A stretch of 64,000 nt of DNA, from the NCBI RefSeq assembly GCF_002252475.1, contig NZ_NNRK01000022.1:62001-126000 (forward strand), in the 5' to 3' direction. The DNA comes from Brucella rhizosphaerae. Lineage in GTDB: Bacteria; Pseudomonadota; Alphaproteobacteria; Rhizobiales; Rhizobiaceae. Below, one piece after another: positions 25,231 to 33,931 of the stretch. The notes under the pieces are model-generated. The model saw only the letters and a program-made list of their open reading frames with translations. It was not told the origin of the DNA and did no database searches. Positions within the stretch are counted from its first letter, which is position 1. The number at the start of each line of letters is the position of its first letter. The position numbers and the translations under genes were made by a program.

Positions 25231-27237
25231 ATGACCGTCAATATCACCGAGCATCTGTGGATCACACTCAAGGATGGCACCCGTCTTGGCGCGCGCCTGT
25301 GGCTGCCTGAAGGTGCGGAGGCAAATCCTGTTCCGGCCGTGCTCGAATATATCCCATACCGCAAGCGCGATGGTACGCGTGGCCGCGACGAGCCAATGCA
25401 TGGCTATTTCGCTGAGAACGGCTATGCCGCAATCCGCGTCGACATGCGCGGTACGGGTGAATCCGACGGTCATATGGCCGATGAATATATCAGCCAGGAG
25501 CAGGACGACGCACTCGAAGTCATAGCCTGGATTGCAGAACAGCCCTGGTGCAGCGGCAATGTCGGCATGATGGGCAAGAGCTGGGGCGGGTTCAACGGCC
25601 TTCAGGTCGCAGCCTGCCGTCCGCCTGCATTGAAAGCGGTCATCACTGCCTATTCGACCGATGACCGTTTCCGCGACGACATTCACTACATGGGCGGCCT
25701 GCTGCTCAATGATAATCTGTGGTGGGGCACCATCATGCTCGCCTACCAGTCGCGACCGCTCGATCCGGCGATCGTGGGTGAAGGCTGGCGCGATGCATGG
25801 ATTGAACGTCTGGAGCGTCTGCCGTTCTTCCCTGCTCTCTGGCTCGAACACCAACACTACGACGAATACTGGAAGCATGGTTCGGTCTGCGAAGACTGGT
25901 CTGCAATCCAGTGCCCGGTTCTCACCATTGGCGCTTGGGCCGATAGCTATACCAATGCTGTCCCACGCCTGCTCGAAAACCTTCAGGTTCCAGCGCGCGG
26001 CATTATCGGCCCTTGGGGCCATGTCTATCCGCAGGATGGTCTTCCCGGTCCGGCAATCGGCTTTCTGCAGGAAGCTGTTCGCTGGTGGGACCAGTGGCTG
26101 AAGGGCAAAGACACCGGCATCATGGACGAGCCGAAGCTTCGCGCCTATATCTGCGACACTATCGAGCCAACCGGCTCGCGCGACTTTACCAATGGTCGCT
26201 GGGTCGGTGAAAAAAACTGGCCATCGACCGAGATCGTCCAAACGCCATTTGCGCTGGGTAGTGACTTCACGTTGGGCAAAACCGATGCAGCCAAGGGCGT
26301 ACTCACAATCTCCTCGCCCAACAGCCACGGCAAGGCCGGTGGCGAATGGATGGCGACGGGTTGTCCCGGCGAACACCCAACCGATCAGCGTCTCGATGAT
26401 GGCGGTTCGCTCAACTTCGACACCGCAGTTCTTAGCGAAGATCTGGAAATTCTGGGCGCGCCAGTTGCACGTCTGAAATTCACCGTCGATCAGCCGGTTG
26501 CACAGGTTTCGCTGCGTTTGAGCGACATTTTGCCGGATGGCCGCATCACTCGCGTCAGCTATCAGGTCTTCAATCTCAACCACATCAACGGCCACGACAA
26601 ACCGGAAATGCTGGTGCCGGGCAAAACCTATGAAATCGCGATCAAGCTCAACGACAGTGGTTACAGCTTCAGGCAAGGCCATCGCATCCGTCTTTCGGTT
26701 GCAACCGGCTACTGGCCAATGGTCTGGCCATCACCAAAGCGCGTGACGCTGACACTCGACACAACGGCATCGGCTCTCGATCTGCCGGTGCGTCCTGCGT
26801 CTGCCATCGACACCAGTGTCGTGTTCCAGAAACCAGCGCATGGCCCTGCGACGCCAATGACCCAGCTTGATCCGGGCAGCGTGCGCCGCTGGACTGAGCA
26901 GGACCATGTCACTGGCGAAACTCTTTATGTGACAGAAGGCATTGGCGGTCTGTTCGGTGAAGGCGTATTGCGCTTTGACGACCTCGGCACGCAGTTAAGC
27001 CATAGCCTCAAGCGTGAATTGCGCATCAACGACAATGATCCGCTTTCAGCATCCTATACGCTAACGCAAGCTTATCAGATGGGCCGCGAAGGCTGGATGG
27101 TCGACATTGAAAGCACCACTAAGATGCTTTCAGATGCCGAAAATTTCTACATTTCAGGAGTTCTAACGGCAAAGGAAAATGGTGAAGCGGTGACGACACG
27201 CGAATGGAACCAGACCATCCCGCGCGATCATCTCTGA
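25231..27237 (+). CDS. CocE/NonD-family hydrolase (X-Pro dipeptidyl-peptidase S15 fold)
   Basis: 668-aa alpha/beta hydrolase of the S15/CocE family: N-terminal hydrolase domain with the nucleophile S117 in GKSWGGF, a putative acid in GAWADSYTN and the catalytic histidine in GPWGHVYP, then a C-terminal jelly-roll domain (PVAQVSLRLSDILPDGR). ATG 25231 is preferred; the frame also offers TTG 25213. No signal peptide is seen, so it should act in the cytoplasm on imported material. Being fifth in a peptide-import operon suggests it cleaves the transported substrate, perhaps proline-containing peptides, an ester or an amide. Substrate unproven. Confidence 0.88.
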   Translation: MTVNITEHLWITLKDGTRLGARLWLPEGAEANPVPAVLEYIPYRKRDGTRGRDEPMHGYFAENGYAAIRVDMRGTGESDGHMADEYISQEQDDALEVIAWIAEQPWCSGNVGMMGKSWGGFNGLQVAACRPPALKAVITAYSTDDRFRDDIHYMGGLLLNDNLWWGTIMLAYQSRPLDPAIVGEGWRDAWIERLERLPFFPALWLEHQHYDEYWKHGSVCEDWSAIQCPVLTIGAWADSYTNAVPRLLENLQVPARGIIGPWGHVYPQDGLPGPAIGFLQEAVRWWDQWLKGKDTGIMDEPKLRAYICDTIEPTGSRDFTNGRWVGEKNWPSTEIVQTPFALGSDFTLGKTDAAKGVLTISSPNSHGKAGGEWMATGCPGEHPTDQRLDDGGSLNFDTAVLSEDLEILGAPVARLKFTVDQPVAQVSLRLSDILPDGRITRVSYQVFNLNHINGHDKPEMLVPGKTYEIAIKLNDSGYSFRQGHRIRLSVATGYWPMVWPSPKRVTLTLDTTASALDLPVRPASAIDTSVVFQKPAHGPATPMTQLDPGSVRRWTEQDHVTGETLYVTEGIGGLFGEGVLRFDDLGTQLSHSLKRELRINDNDPLSASYTLTQAYQMGREGWMVDIESTTKMLSDAENFYISGVLTAKENGEAVTTREWNQTIPRDHL

Positions 27238-27260
27238 TCGATTGTAAGAGAGCCAAACAA

Positions 27261-27294
27261 AATACCCCCGCGTTGACCGCGGGGGTATTTTTTT
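27261..27294. terminator. Rho-independent terminator after the hydrolase gene
   Basis: AATACCCCCGCG at 27261-27272 pairs with CGCGGGGGTATT at 27278-27289 and is followed by TTTTT on the plus strand. It closes the 20.2-27.2 kb operon and could also act on the opposite strand. Confidence 0.9.
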
Positions 27295-27304
27295 ATCTTA
27301 TACT

Positions 27305-27345
27305 GAAAAGCGGCTGCATTTTTACGCAGCCGCTTTTCGTTTTTA
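27305..27345. terminator. Second terminator hairpin, between converging operons
   Basis: GAAAAGCGGCTGC (27305-27317) and GCAGCCGCTTTTC (27326-27338) form a perfect 13-bp stem followed by GTTTTT. It lies right after the stop of the converging cytochrome gene and probably serves it as well. Confidence 0.85.
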
Positions 27346-27347
27346 TA

Positions 27348-28700
27348 TTAATGCGAAGGCTGATCCCGCACCGCCGAAACATCGGCTGCGGAAACTGTAC
27401 CAGCCTTGTTACCCCAAGCCGAACGAACAAAGGTTGCAAGCTCTGCAACTTCCTCATTCGACAAGCGGTCGGCATAACCCTGCATCACGAGACGCATTGG
27501 ACGCTTTTCGGTCGAAGGCACTTCCGCACCATGCAGAATGATCGAAATCAGAGGCTTTACTTCTGAACCAGTCACCAGATCATTGCCAGCCAATTCGGGG
27601 AAGATGCCCGGAGCGCCCTTGCCCGTCACAAAGTGACACGCTGCACAGTTGTCGATGTAAAGCCGTGCGCCGACTGGCATGCTTGGAGAAGCTTCCGTCA
27701 GCATCTTTGCAGTCTCTTCACCGGCAGCATCAGCAGGCGCTGCAGGCAGTGCTGTCGGAACCTTCGCGGCAAAGTTCTGCGGAACTTCCACCGCTGCGCC
27801 ATCAATACCCTTGAGGAAAGCAGCAATCGCCAGATTGTCGGCATCAGTCAGATACTGAAGCGAATGTTCAACAACCAGCCCCATTTCGCCATTTGCAGTC
27901 GAATGCATGTTACGACCAGTTGCGAGATAGGAAGCCATTTCCTCAATGGACCATTTCTGAGCTGCCGACTGTGGACCACGCAACGATGGTGCATTCCAGC
28001 CATCGACAACACCACCGGTAAGGAAGGCCTTGTCGCCAGCCTGAGTACCGTCCTGAGCCATCAGGATATTACGCGGGCTGTGACAGGCTGCGCAGTGCGC
28101 AGGACCTTCTACCAGATACTGGCCACGTTCCTGCACTTCGTTCTGACCCGCAGGTGTGAAACCAGCTTTATGGTTCAGAGCAAGCCAGTTCCATGCGCGG
28201 ATACCGAAACGCATGTTGAACGGGAAACCAAGTTCGGTCTGCTGCACTTCGTTCTTTACGGGTTCCACTTCATTCATGAAGTAGTCGTAAAGCGCGCGGA
28301 CGTCTTCTTCGGTCAGCTTACGATAGTTCTCGTAAGGCATGGCCGGATAAAGATGCGCTCCATCAGCACGAATGCCGTCATAAAGCGCCGCACGGAACTG
28401 GTCGAGAGTCCAGTTACCGATACCTGTTTCCTTGTCCGGGGTAATATTGGTCGTCCAGATTGTGCCCATCGGGCTTGCAATCTGACGGCCACCAGCAAAG
28501 GACTTGCCCCCTTCTGCCGTATGGCAAGCCATACAGTCGGAGGCGTACATCACATATTCGCCCTGCCCCTTCGCTGGCTTCCAGTCAGCAGCAAGCTCTT
28601 TCGTTGGCTTAGTCAGCTGAACCGGAACGAACAGGAAAGCCAGAAACGCGATAACTCCTAGAACGACCAGAGCGCCGATGATACGAAGAAAAGTTTTCAT
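27348..28700 (-). CDS. Triheme cytochrome c subunit of a membrane dehydrogenase
   Basis: 450-aa protein with an N-terminal membrane anchor or signal (IIGALVVLGVIAFLAFLF, residues 7-24) and three heme c motifs: CMACH at 56-60, CAACH at 203-207 and CAACH at 352-356. This is the size and layout of the cytochrome subunit of gluconate, fructose and related GMC dehydrogenases, which passes electrons from the flavoprotein to ubiquinone at the periplasmic face. ATG 28700 follows GAGGAG. It is last in the three-gene operon, 11 nt after the GMC gene. It ends near two tandem terminators. Confidence 0.92.
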   Translation of the reverse strand: MKTFLRIIGALVVLGVIAFLAFLFVPVQLTKPTKELAADWKPAKGQGEYVMYASDCMACHTAEGGKSFAGGRQIASPMGTIWTTNITPDKETGIGNWTLDQFRAALYDGIRADGAHLYPAMPYENYRKLTEEDVRALYDYFMNEVEPVKNEVQQTELGFPFNMRFGIRAWNWLALNHKAGFTPAGQNEVQERGQYLVEGPAHCAACHSPRNILMAQDGTQAGDKAFLTGGVVDGWNAPSLRGPQSAAQKWSIEEMASYLATGRNMHSTANGEMGLVVEHSLQYLTDADNLAIAAFLKGIDGAAVEVPQNFAAKVPTALPAAPADAAGEETAKMLTEASPSMPVGARLYIDNCAACHFVTGKGAPGIFPELAGNDLVTGSEVKPLISIILHGAEVPSTEKRPMRLVMQGYADRLSNEEVAELATFVRSAWGNKAGTVSAADVSAVRDQPSH

Positions 28701-28711
28701 GACTATTCTCC

Positions 28712-30481
28712 TCAAACCAGCGGACGTGGATTGGACAGATACTGCGTGCGGATCGCATGAGCGGTCCAGTAAGCCAGACCACCAAGAAGCCCCGTCGGGT
28801 TATACTGCGTGTTCTGCACGAAGTTGCCCGCACCCAGCATGAACACGTTGTGCTTGTCCCATGCCTGCGAGAAGCGGTTGACCACACCCTCACGCGGATT
28901 TGCCGACATGGTGTGACCGCCAGTCGTATGTGTCGTCTGGTAAGGACGAACGTCGAACTGTGAGCCTTCCTTCTTGAAAGACGACTGTATCAGGTCCGGG
29001 TTCATGGTCTTGGCCAGTTCTTCTGCCTTGCCCTTCATGAACTGGGTCATCCGGATATCGTTCGGATTCCAGTTGAAGGTCATGCGCATCAGAGGACGTC
29101 CGTGTGGGTCCTTGTAAGTCGGATCAAGGTCGAGGTGGTTGGTCTTATAAGCCATGACAGAACCGTGGGTTCCGATGTTCATGGAATGACCGTACCACTC
29201 CGCAATCGCATTCTTCCAGCCAGCGCCCCAGCCGGGTGTGCCTGAAGGCAGTGTCATGCTGCGGATTGGCTGACCATTGGTCTGGCCCGAACGCCAATAA
29301 GCACCGCCAATGAAGCCTTCACGACCGAAGTCGATCTGGTTCACACCGAAATCATCGATGCACATGCCGTTTGCGCCGGTGCCGATGAAGGGATTGAACT
29401 CTTCATTCTTGAAGAAGAGTGTCACACCGCCGGTCAGCTGATAGGCATAGTTACGGCCGGTTACACCTTCGCCCGTTGTCGGATCGTATGGCTTGCCAAT
29501 TCCCGACAGCAGCGCCAGATGCACGTTGTTGAGCTGGAACGATGCCATGATGACGATATCAGCCGGCTGGAAAACTTCTTCCTGTGTCTTGTCGTCAAAG
29601 TATGTGACGCCGGTTGCAGTCTTGCCATCCGGCGCCATTTCAATGCGCAGAACTTCAGATTCCGTACGGTAAGAGAAGTTCGGCATACGCTTCAAAGCAT
29701 CGAGAATGGTCGTCTGTGGTGAAGACTTCGAATACTGGTAACAGCCGAAACGTTCGCAGAAACCGCAATGGTTGCACGGTCCCATCTGCATGCCATATTC
29801 ATTGACATAAGACGTCGAAGCAATGCCACCCGGTGAAGGGAATGGGTGATAACCCATGGCTTGCGCCGCATCGGCAAATTTCCGGCCATCCCATGTCGTA
29901 TGCATCGGCGGCATCGGGTAGTCGTTGGCACGCCAACCTTCAAAAGGATTGCCGCCTTCAACGATCTTACCGTTGAGGTTGCCTGCCTTGCCGGAAATAC
30001 CTGCAACGCGTTCAAAACGGTCGAAGAACGGCTCCATCTCGTCGTAAGTGACAGGATAATCGCCAAGCAACATATCTTCGGGGATGATTTGCTCACCCCA
30101 GTTTTCAAGCACATGCGAACGCAGACGCAGTTCTTCCGCCTGTGGGCGCCAGTTCAAGCCGTTCCAGTGCGTGCCGGCGCCGCCGACACCATTGCCCGGA
30201 AGAAACGAACCGAAACTGCGATAAGGCAGTGCTATTTCGGTGTCAGTGCGGCGTATAGTGACAGTCTGCTGGCTGGCGCGCTGCATCATCTTGAGACGCA
30301 CGCCATATTTCAGCTCATCAATCATGTTCGGATATTTGAAATCCGGCACGGTATTCTGATCGCGTCCACGTTCAAGGGCAACAATTTCGAGCCCTTCCTG
30401 CGCCAGTTCCATAGCGAGAATGGCACCAGTCCAGCCGAGGCCAACAATGACCACGTCTTTTTTCTTTTCCTGACGTGCCAT
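28712..30481 (-). CDS. GMC flavoprotein subunit of a periplasmic dehydrogenase (gluconate 2-dehydrogenase-like)
   Basis: 589-aa GMC oxidoreductase. It shows the FAD-binding VVIVGLGWTGA near residue 10, the GMC segment GGAGTHWNGLNWR, and the C-terminal catalytic region TTHTTGGHTMSANP followed by QNTQYNPTGLLGGLA. A cysteine-rich CNHCGFCERFGC in the middle is consistent with the [3Fe-4S] cluster of FAD-dependent sugar dehydrogenases. It has no signal peptide and should be carried through Tat with the partner encoded upstream (one base separates the genes). The true substrate (gluconate, 2-ketogluconate, glucose, fructose or another polyol) cannot be read from the sequence. Confidence 0.9.
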   Translation of the reverse strand: MARQEKKKDVVIVGLGWTGAILAMELAQEGLEIVALERGRDQNTVPDFKYPNMIDELKYGVRLKMMQRASQQTVTIRRTDTEIALPYRSFGSFLPGNGVGGAGTHWNGLNWRPQAEELRLRSHVLENWGEQIIPEDMLLGDYPVTYDEMEPFFDRFERVAGISGKAGNLNGKIVEGGNPFEGWRANDYPMPPMHTTWDGRKFADAAQAMGYHPFPSPGGIASTSYVNEYGMQMGPCNHCGFCERFGCYQYSKSSPQTTILDALKRMPNFSYRTESEVLRIEMAPDGKTATGVTYFDDKTQEEVFQPADIVIMASFQLNNVHLALLSGIGKPYDPTTGEGVTGRNYAYQLTGGVTLFFKNEEFNPFIGTGANGMCIDDFGVNQIDFGREGFIGGAYWRSGQTNGQPIRSMTLPSGTPGWGAGWKNAIAEWYGHSMNIGTHGSVMAYKTNHLDLDPTYKDPHGRPLMRMTFNWNPNDIRMTQFMKGKAEELAKTMNPDLIQSSFKKEGSQFDVRPYQTTHTTGGHTMSANPREGVVNRFSQAWDKHNVFMLGAGNFVQNTQYNPTGLLGGLAYWTAHAIRTQYLSNPRPLV

Positions 30482-30482
30482 T

Positions 30483-31184
30483 TTAAGCCCTCTCGCCCGT
30501 GATCGAAACCGGGCCCAGTGGGTAGCGAACGTTGTAACGCTCAACCCATTCCTTGTAGCTGCCACGCGCACCCGGGAAGCCGATATAGCTCCACGCCTGC
30601 ATGCCGTGATTCCCGCCATACATTGGATCGGCGAAGTAACCTTCCTTCGTGTTCTGCAGGAGAATGCCGAAGAAATCACGCAGCTCAGGCTGCAAGCCAA
30701 CATCACCCTTTTGAAGGGATGTCAGTGCTTCATCCTGCTGCTCAGCAGTCAGCGCTGAAAATGCAGCACCGTATTTCTGCTCGCACCAACCATTGAATGC
30801 TGGAATAGCCTGACGATAAATCTGTGCAGGGTTAAGCGGGGTCTGCCAGCCGCGCGTCGGATCTGCCGAGGCATCATGCGGGCCAACCATGTACCAGTCG
30901 TCTGCACGACCATAGTCGCCAGCAAGCTGAAGATCGATGAATACAGGAACACGGGTTTCGATAGCGCCGGGGCCATCACCGTCAGATGGGATCAACCTTG
31001 CTGTTGCAGCGAGGATAAATGTCCATTCAAGATCGTTAAAATATTGGCGTTCGTATTGTTCGAGAGCAACAGGGGGCGTCGACTGTTGCGCCTGAGCTGA
31101 CACAGCCAGTCCTGAAAGCATCACGCTTGCTGCGGAAGCCTTCAAAAAGCTGCGCCGGCTCGGATAGCCGGGGAGGTCGGTCAT
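30483..31184 (-). CDS. Small Tat-signal subunit (gluconate 2-dehydrogenase subunit 3 family)
   Basis: 233-aa protein with a twin-arginine signal (PSRRSFLKA, R10-R11) and cleavage near AQAQ at residue 32. The rest matches the gluconate_2-dh3 family, the small subunit needed for export and assembly of the flavoprotein (hitchhiker through Tat). It is first in the operon subunit 3 - GMC - cytochrome c; AGGAAATGACAA precedes the ATG. Acts in the periplasm. Confidence 0.88.
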   Translation of the reverse strand: MTDLPGYPSRRSFLKASAASVMLSGLAVSAQAQQSTPPVALEQYERQYFNDLEWTFILAATARLIPSDGDGPGAIETRVPVFIDLQLAGDYGRADDWYMVGPHDASADPTRGWQTPLNPAQIYRQAIPAFNGWCEQKYGAAFSALTAEQQDEALTSLQKGDVGLQPELRDFFGILLQNTKEGYFADPMYGGNHGMQAWSYIGFPGARGSYKEWVERYNVRYPLGPVSITGERA

Positions 31185-31512
31185 TTGTCATTTCCTGCCG
31201 ATTAGGTGGGTAAGACGGTTAAATTTGTTTCGGGGGATTCCATATATATTATGGCATTATGAAACAAAGCGTTTCGATATACAAACATTTGCCACAATTC
31301 AAATTTCGCAAATCCGGTTTGTTTATAGCCGGCGCTGCTCAATGCGAAGCGCGGGGTGCCGCAACACATGACGCAAATTTTGAATACAATAATTAAATCA
31401 ATGAGATGATTTGTTCAACACACCGCTAAAACTTGCTATTTAATTTCATATTTTCGCATATGCACAAAACCGTGATCGGGCTCAGAACGCTTCTTCCGAG
31501 CCCTTATTTTGG
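31185..31512. other. Promoter region of the dehydrogenase operon and 3' flank of the dpp-type operon
   Basis: 328 nt without a gene. It contains an inverted repeat TTTGTTTC (31224-31231) / GAAACAAA (31261-31268) flanking an AT-rich core (ATATATATTATG) upstream of the dehydrogenase operon, a plausible promoter-operator. No clear terminator follows the ATPase gene that ends at 31513. Confidence 0.35.
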
Positions 31513-32265
31513 TCACGATTCCCTCGGCATCCTGGGCAAACTGGTCAGCAGTTTCTGCGTGTAAACATGCTGCGGATTGGCAAGAATATCTTGCGTATCG
31601 CCCTGTTCAACGATCTTGCCTTTTTCCAGAACAATCAAGCGTTCGCACAGCAGAGCCACAAGCGCAATATCGTGTGAAACCACTACGAAAGTCGTGCGCT
31701 TTGACAAGGTTTGCATCAATTCGATAATGCGAGCGCGCGTGGTAAGATCGAGTGCGCTGACAACTTCGTCGGCAATGATGAGATCAGGGTTGGCGACGAT
31801 AGCACGCGCAATTGCAATACGTTGACGTTGCCCGCCGGAGAACTCGTGCGGATAGCGTGTTGCGGCGTCAGCAGGCAGATCAACAGCCGCCAGAGCATCG
31901 TTTACGGCTTGCGTGATGTCTGTTTCGATTTTCAACGAGCGGAGCGGCTCGGCTATAATGTTGAATACACGCTGGCGTGGATCAAGCGACGAGTACGGGT
32001 CCTGAAAAACCGCCTGCACAGAACGGCGAAAACCACGCATAAAGCTGCGGTTTTTGATATCCAGCTTCTCGCCGCGAAAACTCACATCACCGAAAGTCGC
32101 ACGCTGCAATCCTAATAGAAGCTTCAGCATCGTTGTCTTGCCGGAACCGGATTCTCCAACAATGCCAAGATTACTGCCGCTCTCAAGCTTCAAATCAATA
32201 TCATGCAGTACGGTTTTGCCACCACCATAGGCGAAAGACACATTTGAAAGATTGATGAGGCTCAT
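31513..32265 (-). CDS. Peptide ABC transporter ATPase, DppF/OppF type
   Basis: 250-aa single-domain ABC ATPase: Walker A GESGSGKTTMLK, signature [12 protein letters not shown], Walker B IIADEVVSALD and a switch histidine in VVVSHDIA. It is somewhat shorter than typical DppF (about 330 aa) because the oligopeptide-specific C-terminal region is brief. It overlaps the DppD-type gene by ATGA and ends the five-gene operon that starts at the binding protein (36543). It pairs with the DppD-type ATPase to drive import. Confidence 0.88.
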   Translation of the reverse strand: MSLINLSNVSFAYGGGKTVLHDIDLKLESGSNLGIVGESGSGKTTMLKLLLGLQRATFGDVSFRGEKLDIKNRSFMRGFRRSVQAVFQDPYSSLDPRQRVFNIIAEPLRSLKIETDITQAVNDALAAVDLPADAATRYPHEFSGGQRQRIAIARAIVANPDLIIADEVVSALDLTTRARIIELMQTLSKRTTFVVVSHDIALVALLCERLIVLEKGKIVEQGDTQDILANPQHVYTQKLLTSLPRMPRES

Positions 32266-33071
32266 CGTGCCACCTCCAATGCAGCATCAAAAGCACGAGC
32301 CGCCGCAACCAATCCTTTGGTGTAATCCTCAGTTGGTCTCGCAAAAAGCTCGGTAACAGGCCCCTGCTCTATCAAACTGCCGTGCCGTAAAACGAGTGCG
32401 CGTTGGGCAACACTTGCTACGACAGGTAAATCGTGACTGATGAACAACAGCCCCATCGCCTCATCGCGAACCAACCGTTCCAGAAGCTTCAGAATTTCGG
32501 CCTGCGTTGTTACATCAAGTGCTGTTGTCGGCTCATCAGCGATAAGCAGTTTTGGACGGCAAGCAAGCGCCATGGCAATAGCTGCACGCTGACGTTGGCC
32601 ACCTGAAATTTCATGTGGCCAAGAGCGTGCGATACGTTCCGGTTCGGGCAAGGAAACGCGCTCAAGAAGGGCAACAACCTCACCTTTGAGTTCTGATTTT
32701 CCAAGCTTGCGTCCGTCCCGCACAGCTCGCCGCTGGACCGCTTCCGCAACCTGTTTTCCGATCCGCATCAACGGATCAAGTGCGGTCATCGGCTCCTGAA
32801 AAACGACGGCTACGCTTCGTCCGCGTAACGGTACAAGATCACGGTCGCGCGCACCGATAATCTGATGACCATCAAGTAAGATTGAGCCTGTCACCTGCAT
32901 GCCGTCTGAAAGCAATCCCATGACGGCCAATGCGGTGAGTGACTTACCAGAACCGGATTCACCGATGAGCCCTACCCTTTCGCCCTGCGCGACAGAGAAT
33001 GATACCCCCGAAACCAGCACACGACCTGCCGTTTCAATTGCAAGATTCTCGACCTGCAACAAACTGCTCAT
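32262..33071 (-). CDS. Peptide ABC transporter ATPase, DppD/OppD type
   Basis: 269-aa ABC ATPase with Walker [14 protein letters not shown], the Q-loop AVVFQEPMTALDPLMRIG characteristic of the peptide subfamily, signature ISGGQRQRAAIA and Walker [16 protein letters not shown] overlaps join it to both neighbouring genes. Cytoplasmic partner of the DppF-type ATPase. Confidence 0.9.
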   Translation of the reverse strand: MSSLLQVENLAIETAGRVLVSGVSFSVAQGERVGLIGESGSGKSLTALAVMGLLSDGMQVTGSILLDGHQIIGARDRDLVPLRGRSVAVVFQEPMTALDPLMRIGKQVAEAVQRRAVRDGRKLGKSELKGEVVALLERVSLPEPERIARSWPHEISGGQRQRAAIAMALACRPKLLIADEPTTALDVTTQAEILKLLERLVRDEAMGLLFISHDLPVVASVAQRALVLRHGSLIEQGPVTELFARPTEDYTKGLVAAARAFDAALEVAR

Positions 33072-33931
33072 CGCTGCCTCCTCCGTGTTGGATCGGCGAC
33101 ATCACGCAAACCATCTGCAAAAAGATTAAGCCCGATGACGAGCGAAACCAGCGCCAGACCCGGCGCAATTGCACCGAAAGGAGCCGTATAAACGGAAGCC
33201 TGTGCTTCTTGCAAAAGCCGTCCCCAGGAAGCATTGGGCGGTGGAGCACCAAGGCCCAAATACGAGAGCGAAGCTTCTGCAATAACGGCCAGCCCGAACT
33301 GGAGAGCGAAATTGACGATCAGTGTCGGCCAGATATTCGGCAGCACATGGATGCGAACAACACCCAGCCAGGACGTGCCGGAAATGCGTGATGCCGTGAT
33401 GTAGTCCATCGACAGAACGCGCTTTGTAAGGATCCGCGTCAACCGCGCGACAATCGCCGATCCCGCGACACCGATGGCTATAATGGCTGTCGAAAGACTG
33501 GCACCATCGCTGGAAGCAACAATCAGCATTGCCAGCAAAAGCGTCGGAAACGCTATGAGGATATCAAGTGAAGCAGCAAGAATATCATCCAGCGTCTGGG
33601 TGGCAAATGCCGCCAGAACCCCGAGCGTCACACCGATCACAGCGCTGATAGCAATTGCACCCAGTCCCACGATCAGCGCGATGCGTGAACCAACCATGAT
33701 CTGTGTCATGAGATCACGCCCCAGCCGATCCGTTCCGGCCCAGTGAAGCAATGAAGGCGCTTCAAGCCGCCCGCCAACCATGTCGCCGACGCCGTAGGGT
33801 GTCCAGAAGAGGGTGAGCAGCGCGACAATAATATGCATGCCGACGAAAAGGCCGCCGACCACCAAAGGCCAGGGCAATCGGATGCGCAGCGACGTCTGTT
33901 TTGCAGGTTTAGCGATGGTTGGATTGCTCAT
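33068..33931 (-). CDS. Peptide ABC transporter permease, DppC type
   Basis: 287-aa permease: first helix around VVGGLFVGMHIIVALLTLFW, then HWAGTDRLGRDLMTQIMVGSR and an EAA loop near ASRISGTSWLGVVRIHVLPN, as in DppC. Its C-terminus (LFADGLRDVADPTRRRQR) is the usual DppC ending. Overlaps of four bases on both sides. Forms the channel with the DppB-type partner. Confidence 0.9.
   Translation of the reverse strand: MSNPTIAKPAKQTSLRIRLPWPLVVGGLFVGMHIIVALLTLFWTPYGVGDMVGGRLEAPSLLHWAGTDRLGRDLMTQIMVGSRIALIVGLGAIAISAVIGVTLGVLAAFATQTLDDILAASLDILIAFPTLLLAMLIVASSDGASLSTAIIAIGVAGSAIVARLTRILTKRVLSMDYITASRISGTSWLGVVRIHVLPNIWPTLIVNFALQFGLAVIAEASLSYLGLGAPPPNASWGRLLQEAQASVYTAPFGAIAPGLALVSLVIGLNLFADGLRDVADPTRRRQR

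Noticed and set aside
25210-26682. A 490-codon open frame on the minus strand opposite the CocE-type hydrolase gene.
   Set aside because: It lies wholly inside a well-supported gene, has no recognisable domain and is typical of antisense frames in GC-rich coding DNA.
27633-28661. A 342-codon plus-strand frame opposite the triheme cytochrome gene.
   Set aside because: The minus strand carries three CxxCH motifs and an operon context; the plus frame is a shadow rich in Arg, His and Cys.
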